This document shows positions 45,654 to 56,755 of a stretch of 63,151 nucleotides of DNA, piece after piece; position 1 is the stretch's first letter, and each line of letters opens with the position of its first letter. The notes beneath the pieces were generated by a model. The model did no database searches and was not told the origin of the DNA. It saw only the letters and a program-made list of their open reading frames with translations. The translations under genes were made by a program, and so were the position numbers. The DNA is from Pseudonocardiales bacterium (GTDB taxonomy: Bacteria; Actinomycetota; Actinomycetes; Mycobacteriales; Pseudonocardiaceae): the NCBI GenBank assembly GCA_019243635.1, contig JAFAUB010000111.1:1-63151 (forward strand), in the 5' to 3' direction.

Positions 45654-46001
45654 ATGGCGCAGAAGGTCACCGTAACCTTGGTCGATGACCTCGACGGAGG
45701 TACCGCCGAAGAGACCGTTGAGTTTGGTATCGACGGCGTGTCTTATGAGATTGATCTGTCGGCGGGTAACGCGGGGAAGCTGCGTGGCTCGCTGGCCGAC
45801 TATGTCAGCAACGCCCGCAAGGCAGGCGGGCGTCGCAAGGTCACAGGTCCGGCTCGTCGGGCTGGTGGCGCCGGTCGCGCATCGGTGGACCGGGAACAGA
45901 ACGCCGCGATCCGCGAGTGGGCGCGCAAGAACGGCTACAACGTCTCAGACCGTGGCCGCATCCCGGCTGAGGTGTTGGACGCTTACCACAAGGGGAACTG
46001 A
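45654..46001 (+). CDS. lsr2: nucleoid-associated protein Lsr2
   Basis: A 115-residue H-NS-like protein that silences AT-rich and acquired DNA. The N-terminal dimerisation region reads [20 protein letters not shown] and the C-terminal DNA-binding domain [20 protein letters not shown], with the AT-hook-like RGR. ATG at 45654 follows GGGAGGACGAC. A strong terminator follows the stop. Its presence is a good marker of actinobacteria. Confidence 0.97.
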   Translation: MAQKVTVTLVDDLDGGTAEETVEFGIDGVSYEIDLSAGNAGKLRGSLADYVSNARKAGGRRKVTGPARRAGGAGRASVDREQNAAIREWARKNGYNVSDRGRIPAEVLDAYHKGN

Positions 46002-46012
46002 GGCTCGGTATG

Positions 46013-46059
46013 CGCCGGTGCCGACCTGGCGACGCTTGGTCGCCAGGTCGGCACCGGCG
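46013..46059. terminator. 21-bp hairpin terminator after lsr2
   Basis: The arms at 46013-46033 and 46039-46059 pair perfectly around the five-base loop GCTTG; the stem core is GCCGACCTGGCGAC. It starts 12 bases after the lsr2 stop. There is no T-tract, but the stem is long and GC-rich. Confidence 0.8.
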
Positions 46060-46128
46060 TCTTGTGCGGGTCCGTCTTGTGCGGGTCCGGAAGTTCCTAT
46101 CGGGCTGGCGGCAGCCGGCGGGTGCGCC

Positions 46129-46632
46129 CTAGTCGGTATGGTCCGCGCGACCGGGAATGAGCGCATCAGCCATAGCCGCCCGAGGGCGGTTGAGCACCCG
46201 GACTCCGTAGACAAAGGTGAGCGCGCCGCCGAGGTAGCCACCGGCCAACAGCAGCACCCAGGAGATGACACCCAGAGTCAGACCCGACATGATGATCTTG
46301 CCGCTGGAGTACCCGGGCAGCTGCAACGCGAACGTTCCGGCGAACATGCCGGTGGCGCTGGCCATCAAGGTCAGGTGCCACCAGCCGAGGGTGCGCGCGG
46401 GCGCATCCGCGGGAATACCGAACAAGTCCACCAGGCCGGTGATGATGGTCGGTACAGCGGCGATGAGTCCGACCGCGATCGTGATCACTGACGCGGTGGC
46501 CATCGCGGCTTCCCGGAACCCGGCGGCACCGGCCACGAGCATCGCGACGCCGGCGGTGTAGGCACCGATGCCGACGTCGGTCAGCGGCGCATGTGCGGGC
46601 TTGCCCGCGAAACCCTTCACCAGGCTCACCAT
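46129..46632 (-). CDS. DUF2231 membrane protein
   Basis: A 167-residue protein with four membrane helices (GIGAYTAGVAMLVAGAAGFR, ASVITIAVGLIAAVPTIITG, HLTLMASATGMFAGTFALQL, VISWVLLLAGGYLGGALTFV). The HAPLTDVGIGAYT start of helix 1 and the GLVDLF segment are typical of the family, some members of which are thought to be haem- or redox-related. ATG at 46632 lies eight bases after GGGGAG. It is divergent from clpC; the 325-base gap between them holds clpC's promoter region and nothing else I recognise. Confidence 0.8.
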   Translation of the reverse strand: MVSLVKGFAGKPAHAPLTDVGIGAYTAGVAMLVAGAAGFREAAMATASVITIAVGLIAAVPTIITGLVDLFGIPADAPARTLGWWHLTLMASATGMFAGTFALQLPGYSSGKIIMSGLTLGVISWVLLLAGGYLGGALTFVYGVRVLNRPRAAMADALIPGRADHTD

Positions 46633-46957
46633 CTCCACGGCTCCCCTCCATCGAGGCATGAACAACTCGCGGGCAGTGTCACCCGCATCACAATAAACGG
46701 GCAGCCCCCGGCCGCGGTTCGATCGTGCGCGCCGACGATACGGACCCGTCCGCCGTCGTCGACCACCCGAGGTGCTCGTTCACCCTGAGCGGACAGGTGT
46801 CCCGCTGCGGAATCCTGACCAGCGGTAGCACGTTGCGCCCGGGTGTGGGGCAGCAGTTCGAGAGCGAGCATGACCGTCCGGGAGCTACAGTGACGGCACG
46901 GACTGTCTGTACCCAGTACCGGCCGGGCCGCGATGGCGCGGCAGTCAGGAGTGCACC

Positions 46958-49486
<2,529 letters not shown>

Positions 49487-49499
49487 TCCCCCAACAGCG

Positions 49500-49539
49500 C
49501 CGGTAGCCGCCGTTCGGAGCCCCGAACGGCGGCTACCGG
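49500..49539. terminator. bidirectional terminator between clpC and mhuD
   Basis: GGTAGCCGCCGTTCGG and its complement form an 18-bp stem (49500-49517 with 49522-49539) around a four-base loop, placed between convergent genes. A second 7-bp stem, GACAGCC with GGCTGTC, follows at 49550-49572. Confidence 0.75.
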
Positions 49540-49569
49540 GCTTCCCGGGACAGCCATTCCGAACGGCTG

Positions 49570-49875
49570 TCAGGAGGGCTCGGAGGACTGGACTACCTCG
49601 AACTCCAGCAGGGACGACCCGGTGGCCACCGGTTTCGCCCGGTCGCCGGAGTGTGCTTCCATCCCTGGGCCGTTGCGCCAGGACTGGAAGTGCTCTTCGG
49701 TCTCCCATTTGGTGTAGACGAAGTACCGGTCGTCCCCGGCTACGGGGCGCAGCAGCTGGAAGCCGAGGAAACCCGGGGCGGAGTCCACCGACCCGTGACG
49801 GGCCGCGAACCGGCGCTCCAGCTCGGGACCCGCGCCTTCCGGCACCTCGATTGCGTTGATCTTCACGACGGCCAT
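49570..49875 (-). CDS. mhuD: MhuD-type haem-degrading monooxygenase
   Basis: A 101-residue ferredoxin-like protein of the antibiotic-biosynthesis monooxygenase fold. The residues that define mycobacterial MhuD are conserved at identical positions: Asn7 (VVKINAIEV), Trp66 (HFQSWRNG) and haem-ligand His75 (GMEAHSGDRA). It would form a homodimer that binds haem and opens the ring to release iron. Its location between clpC and mutY matches the mycobacterial order. The start at 49875 is the only one that preserves this numbering. Confidence 0.88.
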   Translation of the reverse strand: MAVVKINAIEVPEGAGPELERRFAARHGSVDSAPGFLGFQLLRPVAGDDRYFVYTKWETEEHFQSWRNGPGMEAHSGDRAKPVATGSSLLEFEVVQSSEPS

Positions 49876-49890
49876 GCCGCCAGCCTACGG

Positions 49891-50772
49891 CTAGGACCCC
49901 GGTGCCGCCGCGCGTTCTCCAGGCAGGGCGAAGCTGCCGTCGCGCGTCTGCTCCACCAGGCCGTCGACGAGCAGCGAGCCCAGACACCGGTCGCGCTGTG
50001 GCGCGTCCACCCAGACCGCGTCCAGCCGGGCTCGGGGCACCGGGTCCGCCGCTGCCCGCAGGACGTCGAGCAGCAGCCCGCGCACCTGACGGTCGGTGCC
50101 CGCGAAACGCTGCGCCGCTCGAGGGGGGGCGGTGCGCGCGGGCCGGCCCGCGCGCACCCAGGCGCACTCGCCGGCCACCGGACAGTCGGCGCAGCGCGGC
50201 CGGCGCGCGGTGCACACGACGGCGCCGAGCTCCATCAACGCGGCGGAGAAGCTGGCGGGCCGCGTCCCCGGCAACATACGTTCCACATCGGACAGGTCAC
50301 GGGAGGTGGATGGCGGCCCGGAGTCGGCCATGCCGTGCACCGCACGCGCCACCACCCGGCGGACGTTGGTGTCCACCACCGGCACCCGGTGGCCGTACCC
50401 GAAAGCGACAACGGCTCGGGCGGTATAGGCGCCGATCCCGGGCAGCGCGAGCAGCACGTCCACATCGGCGGGAACGACGTCGTCGTGCTGCGCGGCGATG
50501 GCGGTGGCGGCCGCGTGCAGCCGCAGCGCCCGCCGCGGGTAACCCAGCTTCCCCCAGGCGCGGACGACGGTGCCTGGGGTCTCGGCGGCCAGGCTCGAGG
50601 GGGTGGGCCAGCGGGCCAGCCACTCGGTCCACACCCCGGTGACGCGATGCACCGGGGTTTGTTGCAGCATGACCTCGCTGACCAGCACACCCCACGGCGT
50701 GGTGTCAGGCTCGCGCCAGGGCAACGTCCGCGCATGGGCGTCGAACCAGGCGATCAGGTGGGTCGGGTTCAC
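49891..50772 (-). CDS. mutY: A/G-specific adenine DNA glycosylase
   Basis: A 293-residue repair enzyme removing adenine opposite 8-oxoguanine. Catalytic Glu33 (VSEVMLQQTP), the helix-hairpin-helix ALPGIGAYTARAV, Asp133 (VVDTNVRRVV) and the iron-sulfur cysteines in VCTARRPRCADCPVAGEC are present. The C-terminal NUDT-like domain is reduced. GTG at 50772 overlaps the carbonic anhydrase gene stop by four bases. Confidence 0.94.
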   Translation of the reverse strand: MNPTHLIAWFDAHARTLPWREPDTTPWGVLVSEVMLQQTPVHRVTGVWTEWLARWPTPSSLAAETPGTVVRAWGKLGYPRRALRLHAAATAIAAQHDDVVPADVDVLLALPGIGAYTARAVVAFGYGHRVPVVDTNVRRVVARAVHGMADSGPPSTSRDLSDVERMLPGTRPASFSAALMELGAVVCTARRPRCADCPVAGECAWVRAGRPARTAPPRAAQRFAGTDRQVRGLLLDVLRAAADPVPRARLDAVWVDAPQRDRCLGSLLVDGLVEQTRDGSFALPGERAAAPGS

Positions 50773-51269
50773 GGATGAAGCGGCAAGACCTCGGCGAGGT
50801 CGCCGGTGTCGACGTCCACGACGAAACCGCGCACCGCGGTGGTGTCCCCCAGGAACGGGCTGCGCCGCACCCTCTCCACCGACTGCCGCACGTCGGACTC
50901 GACGTCGCGGAAGGTCTCGACCGCCCAGGTGGGTCGCAGCCCGGTGGCTTCCTGAAGCTCAGCGGCGAAGTCCTCGTCGGTGAACGTCGCCATCCCGCAT
51001 CCGGTGTGGTGCAACAGCATCACCTCGGTGGTGCCCAGCTTTCGCTGGCTGACAGCCAGGGAGCGGATCACGTCGTCGGTGACGACGCCACCCGCGTTAC
51101 GGATCACATGCGCTTCGCCGGGCCGCAGCCCGAGCAGCTGAGCCGGGTCGATCCGGGCGTCCATGCAGGCCACCAGCGCGACACCCAGGCTGGGTCGACC
51201 CACCAGCGGGCCAGGGCCATCACCCGAGCGCCCGGTGTTGCGGTCCACCAGATCCTGTATCGCCGTCAT
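50769..51269 (-). CDS. beta-class carbonic anhydrase
   Basis: A 166-residue zinc enzyme interconverting CO2 and bicarbonate. Zinc ligands are Cys35, His88 and Cys91 (VACMDARIDP and HHTGCGMAT), with the Asp37-Arg39 dyad. ATG at 51269 follows GGAGAGG; the frame extends to 51356 without a ribosome site. It is the first gene of the leftward pair with mutY, as in mycobacteria, where the equivalent gene is canB. Confidence 0.92.
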   Translation of the reverse strand: MTAIQDLVDRNTGRSGDGPGPLVGRPSLGVALVACMDARIDPAQLLGLRPGEAHVIRNAGGVVTDDVIRSLAVSQRKLGTTEVMLLHHTGCGMATFTDEDFAAELQEATGLRPTWAVETFRDVESDVRQSVERVRRSPFLGDTTAVRGFVVDVDTGDLAEVLPLHP

Positions 51270-51611
51270 GGGCCTCTCCTTCGCTGGTGTGGATGGTGGG
51301 GGACGGATGGGTGGTAGGCAAGGGCGGGAGCCGAATCTTAGGCCAACAGCAACCACGTCCCGGGGTCGACGACCGGTTTCCGGCCGCCACTCAGGGTGAC
51401 CACCACGTAGTGTGATGAGGACGACCTCGGGTTGTGATGGCCCGGGTCAGTACCTACTCTGGAAGGTGGGGCTTGGCGCGGTATACGGGTGATCCGCCGG
51501 TTCGGTGGTGGGTCGCCGCTGTCTGTCGCGTCGAGACGAGGTGGTAGGTGTGCTGGTCGTCGGTTCCCGCGGCCGTCTCCGCACGATCACGAGAAAAGGG
51601 GTGTGGGGGCG

Positions 51612-52988
51612 ATGACCGCCCCGGCACGGCGCTGGGCTGACGATTTCGCGCACCCGGCGCTCTTCTACCGCGGCACCGCAGAGTACCTCAAGGGCACGGT
51701 TCCGTTCATTCGCGAGGGGCTGGCCGCCGGCGAACCCGTGGCGCTGGCCGTGCCGGGCCCGAACCTGCGGCTCATCCTTACCGAGCTGGGCACCGACGCC
51801 GAGCGGGTCCGGCTGCTCGATATGACCCGTTCCGGCCGCAACCCAGGGCGGATCATCCCCAACGTGCTGCGCGCTTTCGCCGATGCGCATCCTTCCGGAC
51901 GAGTGCGGATCATCGGCGAACACCTGTGGACCGGACGCACCCCCACGGAGTACCCGGCCTGCGCCCAGCAAGAAATATTGATCAATATCGCGCTCGCCGG
52001 TCGATCGGTCACCATGCTGTGCCCGTATGACGTCGACCGAGTGGGCCCACAGACTCTCGCCGAGGCCGAAGCCGGCCATCCGCAGCTGATCGATGCCAGC
52101 GGTGAGCGGGTGAGCACCGGCTTCGCGCCCGAACACGTCGTCACCGACGACGACCGACTCTGCTCGCCGGCGGGGGGTCCTGTCTTCACCTTCGACGCCA
52201 CCAAGGCCGCACTCGCCGGACAGTTCGCCTGCGACCACGCCGTCCGACTGGGTCTGAGCGGCGATCACGCGGAGCTCAAGCTGATCGTCGGGGAGCTGGT
52301 GGCCCGTCGCCTCGTTCCCGGCGCCCTGACCGGCACGCTGCGCCTCTGGGCCGAGCGGGGCTACCTGGTGTGCGAAGTCCGGCACTCCGGACACATCGAC
52401 GACCCGCTCGCCGACCACCCACCGGCTGAGCCCAGCCGGCCGGACGGCCGTGGCCTGCTGCTGGTCCACCACCTCTCCGATCTGGTCCAGCAGCGCACCC
52501 ATCCGCAGGGAACCACCACCAGGGTGTATCTGAAGCTCCCGCCCGCCGAGGGGCTACCGGATGGCCCTGGTGAGCCGGCCGCCGCGCCGCCGCGTACCCG
52601 ACCCGCACTGCCGGCCGGCCCGACGCCGTTGCCGTGGCAGACCTACGAGGCGCTGCACGCAGCTGAGCGCTTCGGGCGGTATGTCCCCCAGGACGCCACC
52701 ACCGACACCACGCGGCCCGTCGCCGCGAGCAGCGACGCGCGCCTGGTCGAACCGGTGCTCGAGGCCTTGACAGCGGTGGAGACGCTGGCCCGGGTGGTGG
52801 ACCGGTGGCGGGCCAGGCTAGTGCGGTTGGCTCGGACGCGTGGCGCGCCATGGATCGATATCGGCCAGTCGCTCGGGGTGAGCAAGCAGGCCGCGCACGA
52901 ACGCTACGGGCGGGCCCGCCGCCGGTCGGCCGGTGGCCCTGGGCTGCCGGGCCACGCCTGCCCGCCACCGCCCGTTCGGGGCACGTAG
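51612..52988 (+). CDS. MEDS-domain sensor with HATPase and HTH-like C terminus
   Basis: A 458-residue cytosolic protein. The N-terminal MEDS domain (HPALFYRGTAEYLKGTVPFI, GEHLWTGRTPTEYPACAQQE) is a sensing domain thought to respond to methanogen- or actinobacteria-type small ligands. The central part is a HATPase_c fold of the RsbW type (HAELKLIVGELVARRLVPG, GRGLLLVHHLSDLVQQR). A C-terminal segment, WIDIGQSLGVSKQAAHERYG, looks like a sigma-4-like helix-turn-helix. It probably regulates a sigma/anti-sigma switch. ATG at 51612 follows GGGGGCG. The 342-base divergent gap to the carbonic anhydrase gene holds no gene. Confidence 0.78.
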   Translation: MTAPARRWADDFAHPALFYRGTAEYLKGTVPFIREGLAAGEPVALAVPGPNLRLILTELGTDAERVRLLDMTRSGRNPGRIIPNVLRAFADAHPSGRVRIIGEHLWTGRTPTEYPACAQQEILINIALAGRSVTMLCPYDVDRVGPQTLAEAEAGHPQLIDASGERVSTGFAPEHVVTDDDRLCSPAGGPVFTFDATKAALAGQFACDHAVRLGLSGDHAELKLIVGELVARRLVPGALTGTLRLWAERGYLVCEVRHSGHIDDPLADHPPAEPSRPDGRGLLLVHHLSDLVQQRTHPQGTTTRVYLKLPPAEGLPDGPGEPAAAPPRTRPALPAGPTPLPWQTYEALHAAERFGRYVPQDATTDTTRPVAASSDARLVEPVLEALTAVETLARVVDRWRARLVRLARTRGAPWIDIGQSLGVSKQAAHERYGRARRRSAGGPGLPGHACPPPPVRGT

Positions 52989-53009
52989 TGTGTCGCCATG
53001 AGGCCCCGA

Positions 53010-53051
53010 GCCGTTATGAGGCAGCCGTTATGAGGCAGCCGTTATGAGGCC
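53010..53051. repeat. three tandem 14-bp repeats at a stop codon
   Basis: GCCGTTATGAGGCA occurs at 53010, 53024 and, with one final change, 53038. The last unit contains the TAA stop of the leftward secreted-protein gene, so repeat slippage would alter only downstream noncoding sequence. Confidence 0.7.
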
Positions 53052-53773
53052 CAGACAGAGCGCAGCTCGGCATGCCACGGATACGGGTAAGCCTGGTCGA
53101 TCAGGAAGCCCATCCCGACACCGCGGGCGAGGTACACGCTGCGCTCCAGCCTGCGGGTGACCGGGGCACCTGGGGCGCCGTGGTTGTCCCACCATGACTC
53201 CCACTGACGTATGCAGGTTCGCGCCCCGAGATAGGTGTTGCGACACGCGCTCGGCGGTGACCAGACCTGCGAATGGAAGAAGTTCTCCACCGTCTTGCCG
53301 CTGAGCCGCTCGGTGATGGTGCCCCACGCCTGGAGACAGTAGGCATGTGGTGCGATCTCCCACCGCACGTAGTGTTGGCGGCCTCCCTCCGACGGCAGCG
53401 GCGTCATGTTCCGGCAGGACCCGTCGCCGATCAACTCCCGGCTCACCCGCTGCACGTAGTAGGTGCCAGGATCGTGTCCCCCGTACCCGTCCAGCAGTAC
53501 CCAGTCACCGGCGTGAATGAAATTCTCCACGCTGTCCGGTCGCGACGTCGATGGGTCTCCCCACGATATCTCCGACTCCTCGCCCCGGGGTGTCCATGAC
53601 CACTGCCCGCCGAGGCTCCCGCCGGAGTAGAACTGTCCGGCATGGCGCTGCGTCATCAGGGAGTACTCACCATAGTCGTCCGAGGGCGCCGCCGCGGCGA
53701 TCGGTCCCAGCGCGAACAGCAGCAACGTCAGCAACACGAAGAGAAACCAGCTACTGACTCTTCGTCGCATCAC
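53042..53773 (-). CDS. secreted protein of unknown family
   Basis: A 243-residue protein. The signal peptide is VSSWFLFVLLTLLLFALGPI, with cleavage likely after AAAAP. The mature part is rich in Trp, Tyr and Gly, with four cysteines (SCRNMTPL, AYCLQ, SACRNTYLGARTCIRQWESW) that could form two disulfides. GTG at 53773 or ATG at 53770 follows AGGGGG. No family recognised. Confidence 0.7.
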   Translation of the reverse strand: MMRRRVSSWFLFVLLTLLLFALGPIAAAAPSDDYGEYSLMTQRHAGQFYSGGSLGGQWSWTPRGEESEISWGDPSTSRPDSVENFIHAGDWVLLDGYGGHDPGTYYVQRVSRELIGDGSCRNMTPLPSEGGRQHYVRWEIAPHAYCLQAWGTITERLSGKTVENFFHSQVWSPPSACRNTYLGARTCIRQWESWWDNHGAPGAPVTRRLERSVYLARGVGMGFLIDQAYPYPWHAELRSVWAS

Positions 53774-53919
53774 GGGCCCCCTATTAGCATGGCGCCGGTG
53801 TCACGACTGAGTGAGTTACTCATTATTCTTCGCACCATATCGTCGCTGAACGTTACCACAGGGGGGTTGGCTGCGCAGCTCTCAGCGTGGGGAGCGGAGT
53901 AGCGAGACCGCTCCGCCGG

Positions 53920-54783
53920 CTAGGGGTTGCGTATCAGTGTCCGGAACCGGGGCCCCCACCACGGCTTGCGACCCCAGGCCAGCAGCTTGCCTCGGGCGAT
54001 CGCCGACCACTGGCTACGGCGGTTCCAGAGCACCATGAGCATCGCTACGGGGTCGGCCGAGAGATGGCAGTCGACCTTGCGCGGGGACGGATCCTCGATG
54101 CGGAGCACGCCATCGTCGAACACGAAATAGAAACGGTCCCCTCCCCGGATTCGCAGGTCGTAGGTGACCCGCAGGCCCGTCGCCTGCTCAGCGTCCACCA
54201 TCGCCCGTGGATCAAGAGCTTGGACCACGGGTACGATGAATCGCCCCAACACCATGGCCGCGTGGGCCGGCTCGATGGGCCACGGGCGCCCGGCGGCATG
54301 CGCGATGTCGCCACCGTGCATGACGGTCTCGTTCAGCAGGTGGTAGGTCAACGTCGACTGGCGAACGGTGGCTCCTTGGACCAGCCAGGGACGTGGCGCG
54401 TCGGGGTCTGCTCCCACGCACTCGCTGAGGTACTCCCGCGCCCGGGCCTCGATGCGGTCAGCCAGGACACTCGGCCTCCGCTCGGGGTCGGACCGCACGC
54501 CGAGGATGGTCGTCTCACCCAGCTCCCACATGTCTCCGATCAACGAGTCGCCGGCGAGACTGGGCAGCACCTCGTAAGCCCGTGAAAGGTCGTGCCCGGC
54601 CAGGCCAGGCACGACTATCCAGGCCTGGGAGAGGTGCATGGCGACCTCACCGAGGCTCCAGCGCCCCACTGCGTGAGGCTCCGGATCCCGGATGGATCGC
54701 AGCAGAGTCGTCACCCGCCGAACCTCGTCACGAAGCGCGTCCTGACCCTGCTGCCAGCGAGCCTGCGTGTCACTTGTGACCAT
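53920..54783 (-). CDS. maleylpyruvate isomerase-family (mycothiol-dependent type) protein
   Basis: A 287-residue protein. The N-terminal DinB-like four-helix bundle (VGRWSLGEVAMHLSQAWIVV, LTYHLLNETVMHGGDIAHAA) carries the His/Glu/His metal-site pattern of mycothiol-dependent isomerases and detoxifying enzymes. The C-terminal SCP2-like domain reads VDCHLSADPVAMLMVLWNRR. I chose ATG at 54783 because AGAGG lies just upstream. The substrate is unknown. Confidence 0.75.
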   Translation of the reverse strand: MVTSDTQARWQQGQDALRDEVRRVTTLLRSIRDPEPHAVGRWSLGEVAMHLSQAWIVVPGLAGHDLSRAYEVLPSLAGDSLIGDMWELGETTILGVRSDPERRPSVLADRIEARAREYLSECVGADPDAPRPWLVQGATVRQSTLTYHLLNETVMHGGDIAHAAGRPWPIEPAHAAMVLGRFIVPVVQALDPRAMVDAEQATGLRVTYDLRIRGGDRFYFVFDDGVLRIEDPSPRKVDCHLSADPVAMLMVLWNRRSQWSAIARGKLLAWGRKPWWGPRFRTLIRNP

Positions 54784-54805
54784 GTCGGGCCTCTGCACTC
54801 ATCGC

Positions 54806-55339
54806 TCAGGTCGGGCATGGCGACCATAGCGAGGAGTCCGGGGCATCCGCATCCGTGATATGGCGGATCCTCCGGATGCGCGGGGGCTCGGTGGTAACCT
54901 CAGCTCGATGGCGTCCGCCGGTGGGGATCGGAGCACGGGCACAGGCCCGGAGGGCCCCAGCGAGATCATGATGAATGTCGATGACGTCACCCAATGCGGT
55001 GATGTCCGGCCGGGTGACGGCTGCCGAGCGCGGGTCGACGACGACCGCGAGGTGACCCTCGATGTCGCAGGAGTCGAGTGCGGCGAAGACCGCCTGCAAA
55101 CCGATCGAGTCGTGGACGGTGACGGCGGACAGGTCGATCACGACATGCGGCCGACCATCGTGGACCGCTTCGCCGAGCTTGTCGGCGAGGTCCGGTGCCG
55201 TCGCCAGGACCACGCCGCCCACCACCCCGCACACAGTCGTGTTCTAGTGGGGGCCACCCACCGTGGTGATGACCATGGCCCCGCCCAGCGACGGTACTGG
55301 CGTGACGGTCTCAGGCTGGTCGTGCGTCACCGATGTCAC
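54806..55339 (-). pseudogene. STAS-domain anti-sigma factor antagonist with in-frame amber codon
   Basis: GTG at 55339 has an excellent ribosome site (GGAGGAG, seven bases upstream) and opens a frame continuous with the STAS core (VVLATAPDLADKLGEAV, VVIDLSAVTVHDSIGLQAVF with the phosphorylatable Ser, RSAAVTRPDITALGDVIDIH), except that codon 32 is TAG (55244-55246). It is one base change from CAG (Gln). A shorter start at GTG 55234 would omit the first beta-strand. Normal members bind and release anti-sigma factors. The product is therefore absent, truncated, or made only by readthrough. Confidence 0.65.
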
Positions 55340-55501
55340 AGGTCGACTCCTCCCCCCGGCATTACAGTCGAGACTCGACCGTACACACTCAGCAACGAAG
55401 GTTAAACATAGCGTCAAGCAAGCCTGACAACTGAAGTCGCCCGTTTTGTCCGAGATTCTCTGATCCTTGTCCGCGAGGTGCCTGGGTCCTCACCCCGCCT
55501 G

Positions 55502-56593
55502 CTAGTGCCCGACCCGGACCGTGGGTGGCGCGTAGGTCACCTGCTGTTTGACTAGAGAGTCGAAAGTGGCCAGCACCGCGTCGCGGTTCGGCCCGAACAC
55601 CTCCACGAAGATCGCCCGGTTGTAGAGCACGTAGACCGCCCGGTACACCGTGGACTCCGAGCCCGGAGCGCTCCCCATGACCGCCACGCCCTGCAGCGCG
55701 CGGTTGTCGTCGGCCCTGAGCCCCCCGTCGAGCTGCGCGGTGGCGATCGTCTGCGCCACCGTCGTCGCGGCCTGCTGGTCAGGCATGGTGAGAGCGAACA
55801 TGCCGATCGTGTCGGCGCCGGTGGTGGTGGTCTTGAGCACACCGTCGGTCATCTCGCCGGCTTGCAGCGCGTCCAGGATGGGGCGGGGCAGCAGGCCGGT
55901 GCTCCTCAGCTGGGGTAGGTCGAACAGGCCGCCACCGCCGCGGACCTCGCCGGGCGGATCGCTCAGGGCGTGCGCCGTGTCCACCGGTGGCGGGAGCGGG
56001 GCGGGTGGGGCGGGCAGGTCGTGAGGCGCCATCGTCTGCTGGGGCGCCGCGATCTGGTCGCTACTGACTCGGCCCGGTCCGGCGGTCAGGAAGTACGCCA
56101 CCGCGGCGCCTACCAGCCCCATCACGACAACCGCCAGCACCATGACGCCGATGATCTGCATGGACCGGGACTGCATCGCGGGTGTCGTGAACATCTCGGG
56201 GCCCTTGCGCAGCCACGCGCTCTGCTGTTCGGCGATGGGCGGCAGGTCCTCCTCGGCCCACGGCGGTGCCGAGGCGTCCCGGGGCCTGCTGGTGGGCTCC
56301 TCGAGAGGCGGCGCGAACGGCTGGAACAGGTCCCCAGCCTGCTCCGGAGGCCGCTGGTAGGACGGGATGGCCCGCATCACCTCGATGCGCTCGGAGTCAC
56401 CGGCCTCGCCGGTCCGCGTCGCCTGACCGGCCCGCGCGGGGCCATCCTGGGCGATGTCCCGTCCGAGCGCGCTCATGACCTGCGTCGGCGCCTCCGGCGT
56501 GGTGGCCTCCCAACGGAACGCCGGCGGGAACGGGCTGTCCGGCTGTTGTGCTCCCTGGGGCGCACTGTCCGCAGGCGACTCGTTCGGCTTCAC
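55502..56593 (-). CDS. single-pass membrane protein with extracytoplasmic domain
   Basis: A 363-residue protein. A disordered Pro-rich cytoplasmic N terminus of about 145 residues precedes one membrane helix (IIGVMVLAVVVMGLVGAAVA). The outside region has a Pro-rich linker and a C-terminal beta/alpha domain (TIGMFALTMPDQQAATTVAQ, VYRAVYVLYNRAIFVEVFGP). I chose GTG at 56593, after GGGGGTGG. Similar proteins accompany cell-surface genes in Pseudonocardiales; function unknown. Confidence 0.7.
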   Translation of the reverse strand: MKPNESPADSAPQGAQQPDSPFPPAFRWEATTPEAPTQVMSALGRDIAQDGPARAGQATRTGEAGDSERIEVMRAIPSYQRPPEQAGDLFQPFAPPLEEPTSRPRDASAPPWAEEDLPPIAEQQSAWLRKGPEMFTTPAMQSRSMQIIGVMVLAVVVMGLVGAAVAYFLTAGPGRVSSDQIAAPQQTMAPHDLPAPPAPLPPPVDTAHALSDPPGEVRGGGGLFDLPQLRSTGLLPRPILDALQAGEMTDGVLKTTTTGADTIGMFALTMPDQQAATTVAQTIATAQLDGGLRADDNRALQGVAVMGSAPGSESTVYRAVYVLYNRAIFVEVFGPNRDAVLATFDSLVKQQVTYAPPTVRVGH

Positions 56594-56610
56594 TCTGCCA
56601 CCCCCTGGGG

Positions 56611-56684
56611 CCGTCGGGTCGGTGTCACGCCATCGTCGGTGGCACGCCATCGGGTCGGTGGCACGTCATCGGGTCGGTAGCACA
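56611..56684. repeat. four imperfect 17-20 bp repeats between divergent genes
   Basis: Units at 56611, 56631, 56648 and 56667 follow CATCGGGTCGGTGGCACG with small changes. They fill the space between a leftward start at 56593 and the acyltransferase start at 56756, where direct repeats could bind a regulator. Confidence 0.55.
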
Positions 56685-56755
56685 TTGTGCACAGCGGCCA
56701 CCCTCCGTTCACAGCCGACCTCCCTCTGTCAGCGGCGGGTGTTAGTCTCCCGCGC

